64,000 nt of DNA, taken from contig NZ_UZWE01000029.1 of assembly GCF_900631945.1 (NCBI RefSeq), positions 186,001 to 250,000 on the forward strand, written 5' to 3'. This stretch comes from Paracoccus haematequi (GTDB lineage: Bacteria > Pseudomonadota > Alphaproteobacteria > Rhodobacterales > Rhodobacteraceae). A program made the position numbers and the translations under genes. Below the pieces are notes generated by a model that had not been told where the DNA came from, ran no database searches, and saw only the letters and a program-made list of their open reading frames with translations. Positions 19,892-27,919 of the stretch are shown in pieces (the first letter of the stretch is position 1; each line of letters begins with the position of its first letter).

Positions 19892-20485
19892 ATGACCCGG
19901 CCCAACGATCATCGGGAAGACCCGCAGCGCGACCTGGGCACCGATGTCCCGCACCCGCCCGGCCGCCTGCTGCGGCTGGCCGACGGGCTGGACTGGATCA
20001 TCTCGTTCGTAACGCGGACGGTCCTGATGATCTCGGGCCTGGCGCTGCTGGGGCTGCTGTTCGCCAATGTCGTTGCCCGTTACGTGATGGGCAGCGGCCT
20101 TGCCTTCGCCCAGGAACTGCCCGAACGGCTGTTTCCCTTCTTCATCGTCGCGGGCATCGCCCTTGGCGCGCAGCGCGGCGCGCATATGGCGGTCGAGGCC
20201 CTGCCCGAGATGTTCGGCCGTCGCGGCAAGCAGGCCGTCTATGTGCTGGCCCAGCTTTGCGTGATCCTGGGCAATGCCATCGTCATGGTGGTGGCCTTCC
20301 AGGTCGGCAACATGTCCTGGATCGACCTCAGCCCGGTGCTGGGCCTGCCCGCGACCTACAGCTATTTCGCGCTGGCGGGGGGCGCCGCCCTGGTGATCCT
20401 GGCCACCCTGGCGATCACCGTGCGCCTGATCAGGATCGGCCCCGAGGCCCTGCCCATCCCCAACCCCGAGGAGACCGGCCAATGA
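19892..20485 (+). CDS. TRAP transporter small membrane subunit (DctQ family)
   Basis: A 197-residue four-helix membrane protein that pairs with the large subunit. Hydrophobic segments occur at about residues 30-55, 75-95, 110-135 and 150-175, with a conserved aromatic/charged ELPERLFPF segment in the second. The N-terminal 30 residues are polar and cytosolic. The stop codon overlaps the start of the large subunit (ATGA). Confidence 0.9.
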   Translation: MTRPNDHREDPQRDLGTDVPHPPGRLLRLADGLDWIISFVTRTVLMISGLALLGLLFANVVARYVMGSGLAFAQELPERLFPFFIVAGIALGAQRGAHMAVEALPEMFGRRGKQAVYVLAQLCVILGNAIVMVVAFQVGNMSWIDLSPVLGLPATYSYFALAGGAALVILATLAITVRLIRIGPEALPIPNPEETGQ

Positions 20486-21741
20486 CGCTTGCCCTTGTTC
20501 TGTCCTTCACGGCGCTGATGCTGCTGGCGGTGCCGGTGGGTCACGCCCTGGTCCTGTCCTCGGCCTTCGCGATCTATTTCTTTGCCGGGCTGCCGCTGTC
20601 CATCGTGGTCCAGCAACTGTACCAGCAGACGCAATCCTTCCCGATGCTGGCGCTGCCCTTCTTCATGCTGGCGGGCACGCTGATGCTGGGCGGCACGCTG
20701 GGCAACGAGCTGCTGGCCTTCGCGTCCAAGGTCATGCAGCGGTGGAAGGGCGGGCCGCTGGCCACGACCGTCGCGGCATCCGTGGTCTTCGGCGGCGTGT
20801 CGGGATCGGCGGTCGCCAATGCCAGCGCCCTGGGATCCGTGCTGATCCCCTGGCAGAAGCGGCAGGGATATCCCTCGGCGCTGTGCGCGGCCAACAACTC
20901 GACCTCGGCGGTGATCGACATCCTGATCCCGCCCTCGATCCCGCTGATCCTGTATTCGCTGGTGTCCGGCACCTCGATCGCGGATCTGTTCACGGCGGGG
21001 CTGCTGCCCGGCGTGCTGCTGGCGGTCGGGCTGGTCTTGTGCTGCAACTGGATCGCCCGGCGGCGCGGCTTCACCCAGACCGACGATTCGGCATCCTTGC
21101 GCGAACTGGCGCGGCTGGCGGTCCTGTCCAGCCCTGCGCTGCTGCTGCCGATCCTGATCCTGCTGGGCCTGCGCTTCGGCATCGCCACCCCGACCGAGAT
21201 TTCCGTCCTGGCGGTCGTCTATGCCCTGGGGATGAGCGTGTTCCTGTATCGCGACATGAACTGGGGCCGGTTCCAGGACAACCTGATCGAGGCGGGCGTG
21301 GCCACCGGCGTCGTCATGCTGGTCATCATGGGCAGCGCGGCGGTGGGCTGGATCCTGACCTTCGACCAGGTGCCGGAACGGTTCGCGGTCTGGATCACGG
21401 AAACGGTGCAGAACCCGATCCTGATCATCCTGTCGATGAACATCCTGCTGCTGATCATCGGCATGCCCCTGGACCTGCCGCCCGCGATCCTGCTGCTGGG
21501 ACCGATCTTCGTGCCGCTGGCCGCCAGCATCGGCATGGACCCGGTGCAGCTGGGCCTGATGATGGTGCTGAACCTGGGGATCGGGCTTTACACCCCGCCC
21601 ATCGGCACCACGCTGTTCATCTCCGCATCCATCGCCAAGACCACGCTGGGGGCGACGACGCGCGAACTCTGGCCGTTCTTCCTGGTGTCGATGATCGTTC
21701 TGGCGCTTGTCAGCTATGTCCCGGCGCTGACCATCTACTGA
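20482..21741 (+). CDS. TRAP transporter large permease subunit (DctM family)
   Basis: The transport-proper subunit, 419 residues and about twelve hydrophobic helices, of the TRAP-T system. Typical DctM motifs include PFFMLAGTLM in the first third, VFGGVSGSAVANASALGS and the IPPSIPLILYS segment in the scaffold/transport core, and GLYTPPIGTTLF near the C-terminus. It starts at 20482 within the stop of the small subunit. It is followed after 74 bp by the transketolase subunit genes, so imported solute is probably fed to that enzyme pair. Confidence 0.92.
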   Translation: MTLALVLSFTALMLLAVPVGHALVLSSAFAIYFFAGLPLSIVVQQLYQQTQSFPMLALPFFMLAGTLMLGGTLGNELLAFASKVMQRWKGGPLATTVAASVVFGGVSGSAVANASALGSVLIPWQKRQGYPSALCAANNSTSAVIDILIPPSIPLILYSLVSGTSIADLFTAGLLPGVLLAVGLVLCCNWIARRRGFTQTDDSASLRELARLAVLSSPALLLPILILLGLRFGIATPTEISVLAVVYALGMSVFLYRDMNWGRFQDNLIEAGVATGVVMLVIMGSAAVGWILTFDQVPERFAVWITETVQNPILIILSMNILLLIIGMPLDLPPAILLLGPIFVPLAASIGMDPVQLGLMMVLNLGIGLYTPPIGTTLFISASIAKTTLGATTRELWPFFLVSMIVLALVSYVPALTIY

Positions 21742-21815
21742 CCCCTGCCGATCCTTTCCAACCCTGTCTTACCGCCCCCGTCCCCGTGACGGGGCCGACC
21801 AGAAGGAGACTGCCG

Positions 21816-22667
21816 ATGAACGGCGCAACCGCACCCGCCATCCCCAACATGAGCCTGGCGCGCCGGGCCTGGGAAATCCGCCGCAAGGCCGTGCGCATGG
21901 GCGAGGTCCAGGGCCAGGGCTATGTCGGCCAGGCGCTTGGCGTGGCCGACGTGCTGGCCGTGTCCTATTTCCACGCGCTGAACTTCCGCCCCGCCGACCC
22001 CGAATGGGAAGGGCGCGACCGCTTCCTGCTGTCCATCGGCCATTACGCCATCGCGCTTTACGCCGCGCTGATCGAGGCGGGGATCCTGCCCGAGGCGGAG
22101 CTTGAAACCTATGGCGCCGACGATAGCCGCCTGCCCATGTCGGGCATGGCCGCCTATACGCCGGGGATGGAGATCACCGGCGGATCCCTGGGCCAGGGCC
22201 TTGGCATCGGCGTCGGCATGGCGATGGGCCTGAAGGCCAAGAAGAACCCGGCCTTCGTCTATAACCTGATGTCGGACGGCGAGTTGGGCGAAGGCTCCAC
22301 ATGGGAGGCCGCGATGGCCGCCGCCCATCACCGGCTGGGCAACCTGATCTGCATCGTCGATTTCAACGACCAGCAGGCGGACGGAAAATCGACGGAAACC
22401 CTGTCCAGCGAGCCCGTGCATGACAAATGGGCCGCCTTCGGCTGGCATGTGCAGCGCGTGGACGGCAACGACATCGACGCGCTTGTCGCGGCTTTCGACA
22501 CCGCCCGCAACCTGGGCGACGACCGCCCCCGCGCCATCGTCTGCGACACGGTGATGTGCAAGGGCGTGCCGTTCCTGGAGACGCGAGAGATCACCCATTT
22601 CGTCCGGGTCGAACCCGACGAATGGCAAAAGGCCCTGACGGTCCTTGACGAAACCCGGCCGGAGTGA
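21816..22667 (+). CDS. transketolase, N-terminal (PP-domain) subunit
   Basis: One half of a split transketolase. The 283-residue protein corresponds to the diphosphate-binding domain. It has GGSLGQGLGIGVGMAMG and the thiamine-diphosphate/Mg motif beginning SDGELGEGSTWEA and ending near VDFNDQQADG (the usual G-D-G is S-D-G here). RBS aaggaga precedes the ATG. The gene ends in a 4-bp overlap region with the second subunit. Split transketolases are common in specialised sugar and sulfo-sugar or apiose-type pathways, so a dedicated ketose substrate is likelier than the pentose phosphate pathway; this is inference. Confidence 0.9.
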   Translation: MNGATAPAIPNMSLARRAWEIRRKAVRMGEVQGQGYVGQALGVADVLAVSYFHALNFRPADPEWEGRDRFLLSIGHYAIALYAALIEAGILPEAELETYGADDSRLPMSGMAAYTPGMEITGGSLGQGLGIGVGMAMGLKAKKNPAFVYNLMSDGELGEGSTWEAAMAAAHHRLGNLICIVDFNDQQADGKSTETLSSEPVHDKWAAFGWHVQRVDGNDIDALVAAFDTARNLGDDRPRAIVCDTVMCKGVPFLETREITHFVRVEPDEWQKALTVLDETRPE

Positions 22668-22672
22668 CGCCC

Positions 22673-23713
22673 ATGACCATCCAGCACCGCTATGATCCCC
22701 ACCGCAAATGGGAACCGCGCCAGCCCGGTCAGGGCGGCGGCAAGACCTCGGCCATGATCGCCTCGCTGGCGGCCGAGGGCTATGACGCCGTGGCCGCCCC
22801 CTTCGGCCACGCGCTTGTCGAGGAGGCCACGAAGAACGACCGTATCGTCGGGCTGACCGCTGACCTCGCCAAATACACCGACCTGCATGTCTTCGCCAAG
22901 GCCTTCCCCGACCGCTTCTACCAGATGGGCATGGCCGAACAGGTGATGGTCTCCGCCGCCGCCGGCATGGCGCGCGAGGGCTTCATCCCCTTCGCCACCA
23001 CCTATGCGGTGTTCGCGTCGCGCCGCGCCTACGACTTCATCGCCATGGCCATCGCCGAGGAATACCTGCCGGTCAAGATCGTCTGCGCCCTGCCGGGCCT
23101 GACCACCGGATACGGTCCCAGCCACCAGGCGACCGAGGATCTGGCGATCTTCCGGGGCCTGCCGAACCTGACCATCGTGGATCCCTGCGATGCCATCGAC
23201 GTGGCCGAGGCCGTGCCCGCCATCGCCGCCCATCCCGGCCCGGTCTACATGCGCCTGCTGCGCGGCAACGTGCCGTCGGTGATCCGCAGGCACTGCCCGG
23301 ATTACAGGTTCGAACTGGGCAAGGCGAAGCTGCTGCGCGACGGGACGGATGCGCTGATCGTCTCGTCCGGCTTCATGACCATGCGCGCCTTGGATGCCGC
23401 CGTGGCGATGGAGAAGGACGGCACCTCGGTCGCCGTGCTGCATTGCCCGACGATCAAGCCCTTGGACGTGCAGACCATCCTGGCCGAGGCCGGACGCGGC
23501 GGCCGCCTGGTCGTGACCGCCGAAAACCACACCGTCGTCGGCGGGTTGGGCGAGGCGGTGGCGGGCGCGCTGCTGACCAACGGCGTCACCCCGCAGTTCC
23601 GCATGATCGGCCTGCCCGACCAGTTCCTTGACGCGGGCGCGCTGCCGTCGCTGCACGACCGCTATGGCATCTCGACCGACGCCATCATCCGCCAGATTCG
23701 CGGCTGGCTTTGA
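22673..23713 (+). CDS. transketolase, C-terminal (Pyr + TK_C) subunit
   Basis: The second half of the split transketolase, 346 residues. The pyrimidine-binding domain contains the catalytic Glu in MGMAEQVMVSAAAGMA. The C-terminal transketolase domain (from about residue 210) follows with ALIVSSGFMT and the GRLVVTAENHTVVGGLGEAV segments. The ATG at 22673 is preferred over a GTG at 22664 because of the RBS cggag at 22659-22663. It must assemble with the preceding gene product for activity. Confidence 0.9.
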   Translation: MTIQHRYDPHRKWEPRQPGQGGGKTSAMIASLAAEGYDAVAAPFGHALVEEATKNDRIVGLTADLAKYTDLHVFAKAFPDRFYQMGMAEQVMVSAAAGMAREGFIPFATTYAVFASRRAYDFIAMAIAEEYLPVKIVCALPGLTTGYGPSHQATEDLAIFRGLPNLTIVDPCDAIDVAEAVPAIAAHPGPVYMRLLRGNVPSVIRRHCPDYRFELGKAKLLRDGTDALIVSSGFMTMRALDAAVAMEKDGTSVAVLHCPTIKPLDVQTILAEAGRGGRLVVTAENHTVVGGLGEAVAGALLTNGVTPQFRMIGLPDQFLDAGALPSLHDRYGISTDAIIRQIRGWL

Positions 23714-23733
23714 CCAATCCAACGGAGGAAACC

Positions 23734-24492
23734 ATGACTACCGCTTTGCTCGACGGCCAGTTCGCCGTCATCACCGGCGCCGCATCCAAGCGCGGCCTGG
23801 GCCTTGCCACCGCGCGGCTGTTCGCGCGCCACGGCGCCACCGTCGCGATCCTGGATCTGGACGAGGGCGCCGCGAAGGACGCCGCCGCGACCCTGGGCGA
23901 AAACCATGTCGGCCTGGCCTGCAACGTCACCGACCTGGACAGCGTGAAGGCCGCCTTCGATGCGCTGATCCAGCGGTGGGGGCGCATCGACATCCTGGTC
24001 AACAACGCTGGCATCACCCAGCCGCTGAAGATCATGGAGATCGGGCCGAAGAACTATGACGACGTTCTGGACGTGAACCTGCGCGGCACCCTGTATTGCA
24101 GCCAGGCCGTGATCCCGCACATGCGCGAAAACAAGTCCGGCAAGATCGTCAACATGTCGTCCGTGTCCGCGCAGCGCGGCGGCGGCATCTTCGGCGGGCC
24201 GCATTATTCGGCGGCCAAGGCGGGCGTGCTGGGCCTGACCAAGGCCATGGCGCGCGAACTGGCGCCCGACAATGTGCGCGTGAACGCCATCTGCCCCGGC
24301 TTCATCGCCACCGACATCACCGCGGGCAAGCTGACCGACGAGATGCGCGCGACCATCAACGCGGGCATCCCCATGGGCCGCCCCGGCACCGCCGACGAGG
24401 TCGCGGGTTGCGCGCTGTTCCTGGCATCCGACATCTCGTCCTATGTCACGGGATCCGAGGTCGATGTGAACGGCGGGTCGCTGATCCACTGA
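23734..24492 (+). CDS. short-chain dehydrogenase/reductase
   Basis: A 252-residue classical SDR oxidising or reducing a hydroxyl/keto group. The coenzyme motif is TGAASKRGLGLA (about residues 13-24) and LDLDEG after beta-2 suggests NAD(H). N-N-A-G is at about 90, the catalytic Ser is in NMSSVSAQRG, and Y-x3-K is in HYSAAKAG. RBS aacggagga precedes the ATG at 23734, only 20 bp after the transketolase subunit. It probably acts on a polyol or sugar acid before or after the transketolase step. A strong terminator follows. Confidence 0.9.
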   Translation: MTTALLDGQFAVITGAASKRGLGLATARLFARHGATVAILDLDEGAAKDAAATLGENHVGLACNVTDLDSVKAAFDALIQRWGRIDILVNNAGITQPLKIMEIGPKNYDDVLDVNLRGTLYCSQAVIPHMRENKSGKIVNMSSVSAQRGGGIFGGPHYSAAKAGVLGLTKAMARELAPDNVRVNAICPGFIATDITAGKLTDEMRATINAGIPMGRPGTADEVAGCALFLASDISSYVTGSEVDVNGGSLIH

Positions 24493-24498
24493 CCGCCA

Positions 24499-24525
24499 GG
24501 CGCCGGGCGACCGGCGCCGTTTTCT
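24499..24525 (+). terminator. rho-independent terminator after the TRAP/transketolase/SDR operon
   Basis: A perfect 8-bp GC stem (GGCGCCGG at 24499-24506, CCGGCGCC at 24511-24518) closed by a GCGA tetraloop and followed by GTTTTCTT. It lies 7 bp after the SDR stop, and separates that gene from the isomerase-like gene whose RBS starts a few bases later, so it may act as a partial terminator within a longer transcript. Confidence 0.75.
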
Positions 24526-24538
24526 TGAGGAGAAAGAC

Positions 24539-25354
24539 ATGAAACTGGGCCTTGGCAGCTATGCCTTTCGCTGGAACATCGGCATCGGGGACAAGCAGCC
24601 GGCCACGCCCATGACGGCGATGGAGGTGCTGGAGATCGCCCATGGCCACGGCTTGTCGGTCGTCCAATATGCCGACAACCTGCCGCTGGACCGGCTGTCG
24701 GCGGACGAACACCGGGCGCTCAAGGCGCGGGCCGACGAATACGGCATGACGCTGGAACTGGGCACGCAATCCTTCGATGCCGCCGAACTGGCCCGCTATA
24801 TCCCCATCGGCCAGCGGATCGGGTCGTCCATCCTGCGCGTGGCCCTGGACGCCGAGGACGCGCTGATCCCGGTGCCGGATCTGGCCGCGCAACTGCGCGA
24901 GCTTTTGCCCGACGGCAAGGCGGCGGGCCTGCGCTTCGCGATCGAGAACCACTTCAACTATCCCTCGCCGCGCATGGTGCAGCTGCTGGACGCGGTGGCG
25001 GATGATGCCCTGGGCGTCTGCCTGGACGTGGCCAATTCCATCTGCGCGGGCGAATGGCCGATGGAGACGGTGCGGATGCTGGCACCCTATGCCATAAACC
25101 TGCATTTCAAGGACTATCAGATCACGCCCGACCCCTATGGCGTGGGCTTCCGCATCCACGGCACCCCCCTGGGCGAGGGCCGCGCGGAACTGGCGCAGGT
25201 GCTGGACGCGCTGTCGGACCGCGACCCCGACATGAGCGTGATCCTGGAACACTGGCTGCCCCATGGGGACGACATGCAGGCGACGCGGCGGTTGGAATTC
25301 GACTGGCTGGACCGCACCGTCGCGGCGGCGAAGCGGCTGGTGCCGCTGACCTGA
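24539..25354 (+). CDS. sugar phosphate isomerase/epimerase-like TIM barrel
   Basis: A 271-residue AP-endonuclease-2 type TIM barrel, the fold of xylose-isomerase-like, hydroxypyruvate-isomerase and ketose 3-epimerase enzymes. Candidate divalent-metal ligands are Glu in FAIENHFNY, Asp in CLDVANS, His in LHFKDYQ and Glu in VILEHW. RBS gaggagaa precedes the ATG. The position just after the terminator of the SDR gene suggests attenuated co-expression with the TRAP/transketolase genes and a role in interconverting the imported sugar or acid. Substrate unknown. Confidence 0.85.
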   Translation: MKLGLGSYAFRWNIGIGDKQPATPMTAMEVLEIAHGHGLSVVQYADNLPLDRLSADEHRALKARADEYGMTLELGTQSFDAAELARYIPIGQRIGSSILRVALDAEDALIPVPDLAAQLRELLPDGKAAGLRFAIENHFNYPSPRMVQLLDAVADDALGVCLDVANSICAGEWPMETVRMLAPYAINLHFKDYQITPDPYGVGFRIHGTPLGEGRAELAQVLDALSDRDPDMSVILEHWLPHGDDMQATRRLEFDWLDRTVAAAKRLVPLT

Positions 25355-25398
25355 TCGCCAGGGGATCGGCGCTGCCGTCCCGGTTCCTTGCATAGTTT

Positions 25399-25432
25399 TT
25401 CTAATGCGCCGTCCCAGAATATTGTCGTTTGC
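25399..25432 (+). promoter_or_regulatory. conserved 34-nt element, copy A (upstream of DapA-family gene)
   Basis: This stretch matches the one at 30245-30278 at 28 of 34 positions with no gaps: TTCTAATGCG, six variable bases, then CAGRATATTNTCGTTTGC. The flanking CNTAG is also conserved 8 nt upstream in both. It lies 62 nt before the DapA-family start. A shared promoter or LysR-type operator is the simplest reading, with the LysR gene at 29292 as the likely binder. Confidence 0.6.
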
Positions 25433-25494
25433 GGGAAATGCCATGCAGGGCGTAGCTGTGGCCTCAACCACGCTTGCGCAAACAGGAGGCCCGC

Positions 25495-26412
25495 ATGACC
25501 CCCCGGATGGTGCTGGAAGGCATCTATACCCCGCTGATCACGCCGTTTCATGCGGATGGATCCTTTGACCTCGATGCGCTTGCCGACCTGATCGAACGCC
25601 TGATCGCGGCGGGCGTCCACGGCCTGATCTCGGGCGGATCGACCGGCGAGAACTATGCCGAGACGGTCGAGGAACGGCTGGACCTGGCGCGATTCATCAC
25701 CGAACGCGTGGACGGCCGTCTGCCGGTCATCGTCGGCACGGGGGCGATGCGCACCCCCGACAGCATCGCCCTGGCTGAAGGCGCGCGAGAGATGGGCGCG
25801 GACGCGATCCTGCTGGGCACGCCGCCCTATTCGGTGCCCACCGAACAGGAAAACGCGCTGAACGCGCTGGCCATAGACCGCGCCTGCGGGCTGCCGATCA
25901 TCCTGTACAACTATCCGGGCCGCATGTCGGTCGAGATGGGGACGACCTTCCTGGACCGGGTGGGGCGGTCCAGGAACGTCATCGGCATCAAGGAAAGCTC
26001 GGGCGACATCAACCGGGTGCATCTGCTGGCGCGGGACTATCCCCATATCCAGATGTCCTGCGGCATGGACGACCAGGCGCTGGAGTTCTTCGCCTGGGGC
26101 GCGCGCAGCTGGATCTGCGCCGGGTCGAATTTCCTGCCGGAAGAGCATGTCGCGCTTTACGAAGCCTGCGCCGTCCGGGGCGATTTCGACAAGGGACGCC
26201 GGATCATGTCGGCGATGCTGCCCTTGATGCGCGTGCTGGAACAGGGCGGCAAGTTCATCCAGTGCGTCAAGCACGGGGTCGAGGTCTCGGGCCTGCGCGC
26301 CGGGCCGATGCGGCCGCCGCTGAAGGGGCTGAACAAGGATGAAAAGCGCGCGCTGGAACAGGTGATCCGCACGCTGAAGACCACCGTCGCCGCGATCACG
26401 GAAGGGAACTGA
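25495..26412 (+). CDS. DapA-family lyase/synthase (dihydrodipicolinate synthase-like)
   Basis: A 305-residue class I aldolase-fold enzyme acting through a lysine Schiff base. Visible active-site elements are the carboxylate-binding GGSTGEN segment (about residues 44-50), Tyr in YNYPGRM and the Schiff-base Lys in GIKESSG. The family includes keto-deoxy sugar-acid dehydratases/aldolases and the hydroxyproline-pathway deaminase. Biosynthetic DapA is unlikely given the catabolic neighbours. RBS aggagg precedes the ATG. The next gene, an aldehyde dehydrogenase, starts 1 bp after the stop, so a semialdehyde product is plausible. Confidence 0.88.
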   Translation: MTPRMVLEGIYTPLITPFHADGSFDLDALADLIERLIAAGVHGLISGGSTGENYAETVEERLDLARFITERVDGRLPVIVGTGAMRTPDSIALAEGAREMGADAILLGTPPYSVPTEQENALNALAIDRACGLPIILYNYPGRMSVEMGTTFLDRVGRSRNVIGIKESSGDINRVHLLARDYPHIQMSCGMDDQALEFFAWGARSWICAGSNFLPEEHVALYEACAVRGDFDKGRRIMSAMLPLMRVLEQGGKFIQCVKHGVEVSGLRAGPMRPPLKGLNKDEKRALEQVIRTLKTTVAAITEGN

Positions 26413-26413
26413 G

Positions 26414-27919
26414 ATGACCGATCTGCTGACCATTCAGGAATACAAGGCCATCGCCGCGTCGCTGGTGCTGCCGCAGAACGCCTTCATCGACGGCACCTTC
26501 CGCCCCGCGATTTCCGGCAAGACCTTCACCACCACCAACCCCGCCTCCGGCGAGGCGCTGGCCGAGGTCGCTGCCTGCGGGGCCGAGGACGTGGATCTGG
26601 CTGTCGGGAAGGCGCGCGAGGCGTTCGAGGATGGCCGCTGGTCGCGCCTCCATCCCACCGAGCGCAAGGAAACCCTGATCCGCTTTGCCAAGCTGCTGGA
26701 ACGCAATGCGCGCGAACTGGCGGTGATGGAAAGCATCGACGCGGGCAAGACCATCTATGACTGCGAAACCGTGGACGTGCCGGAAACGATCCACGTCATC
26801 AAGTGGCACGCCGAACTGATCGACAAGATCTATGACCAGGTGGCGCCCGCATCGGACAACCACATCGCCATGATCGTCCGCGAGCCGGTGGGTGTCGTGG
26901 GCCTGGTGCTGCCCTGGAATTTTCCGCTGCTGATGCTGGCGTGGAAGATCGGCCCGGCCTTGGCCTCGGGCTGTTCGGTCGTGGTCAAGCCCGCCGCCGA
27001 GACCTCGCTGACCGCGCTGCGGGTGGCGGAACTCGCCGCCGAGGCCGGGCTGCCGCGCGGCGTGCTGAACGTCGTGACCGGATCGGGCGCCGAGGTGGGC
27101 GAGCCGCTGGGCCGCCACCCGGACGTGGACATGGTCAGCTTCACCGGGTCGACCGTGACGGGCCGCCGATTCCTGCATTATTCGGCGGACAGCAACCTGA
27201 AAGAGGTGGTGCTGGAACTGGGCGGCAAGAATCCCTGCATCGTTCTGGACGACGCCGAGGATCTGGACGCGGTCGCCGCCCATGTGGTCAACGGCGCCTT
27301 CTGGAACATGGGGCAGAACTGCTCGGCCGGGTCACGCCTGATCGTGCATCGCGACATCCAAGACCGGCTGATGGAGCGGATCACCGCCCATGCCCGCGAA
27401 TGGATCGTGGGCGATCCGCTGGATCCGCAGGTGCGCGTCGGCGCCTTGGTCAGCCCGGCGCATTTCGGCAAGGTCAGCGCCTATCTGGAAGAGGCACAGA
27501 AGGAAAAGATCCTGCTGGGCGGCACCTCGCCCGCCACGGGCTTCATCGAACCGACCATCGTCCAGACCGCGCGGGATTCGAAACTGGCGGTCGAGGAAAT
27601 CTTCGGCCCGATCCTGACCGTGATCCCGGTGTCCAGCTTCGAGGAAGCCATCGCGGTCGCTAACGACACCGAATACGGGCTGGCCGCGTCGATCTTCACC
27701 GCCAACGGCAAGCGGGCGCTGCGCGGGGCGCGGATGCTGCGGGCGGGGACCGTCACGGTCAACAGCTTCGGCGAGGGCGACATTTCCACGCCCTTCGGCG
27801 GCTACAAGCAGTCGGGTTTCGGCGGGCGGGACAATTCGATCCATGCCCACGACCAGTATACCCAACTCAAGACGATCTGGATCGACCTGACCGACCATTC
27901 GGACGCGAGTTTGGACTGA
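26414..27919 (+). CDS. NAD(P)-dependent aldehyde dehydrogenase (PuuC-like)
   Basis: A 501-residue aldehyde dehydrogenase converting an aldehyde or semialdehyde to the acid. It has the cofactor-site PWNFPLLMLAWK motif, GSTVTGRRF, the general-base Glu in VVLELGGKNP and the catalytic Cys in GQNCSAGSR; the C-terminal segment PFGGYKQSGFG is typical. It resembles the gamma-glutamyl-aminobutyraldehyde/betaine-aldehyde group. The stop overlaps the next start by 1 bp (TGATG). Context (DapA-fold lyase before, FAD amine oxidase after) suggests oxidation of the aldehyde produced by one of them. Confidence 0.93.
   Translation: MTDLLTIQEYKAIAASLVLPQNAFIDGTFRPAISGKTFTTTNPASGEALAEVAACGAEDVDLAVGKAREAFEDGRWSRLHPTERKETLIRFAKLLERNARELAVMESIDAGKTIYDCETVDVPETIHVIKWHAELIDKIYDQVAPASDNHIAMIVREPVGVVGLVLPWNFPLLMLAWKIGPALASGCSVVVKPAAETSLTALRVAELAAEAGLPRGVLNVVTGSGAEVGEPLGRHPDVDMVSFTGSTVTGRRFLHYSADSNLKEVVLELGGKNPCIVLDDAEDLDAVAAHVVNGAFWNMGQNCSAGSRLIVHRDIQDRLMERITAHAREWIVGDPLDPQVRVGALVSPAHFGKVSAYLEEAQKEKILLGGTSPATGFIEPTIVQTARDSKLAVEEIFGPILTVIPVSSFEEAIAVANDTEYGLAASIFTANGKRALRGARMLRAGTVTVNSFGEGDISTPFGGYKQSGFGGRDNSIHAHDQYTQLKTIWIDLTDHSDASLD

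Noticed and set aside
25495..26412. Annotating the DapA-family gene as biosynthetic dihydrodipicolinate synthase
   Set aside because: It is embedded in a catabolic operon with an aldehyde dehydrogenase and an amine oxidase, and the family covers many lyases.
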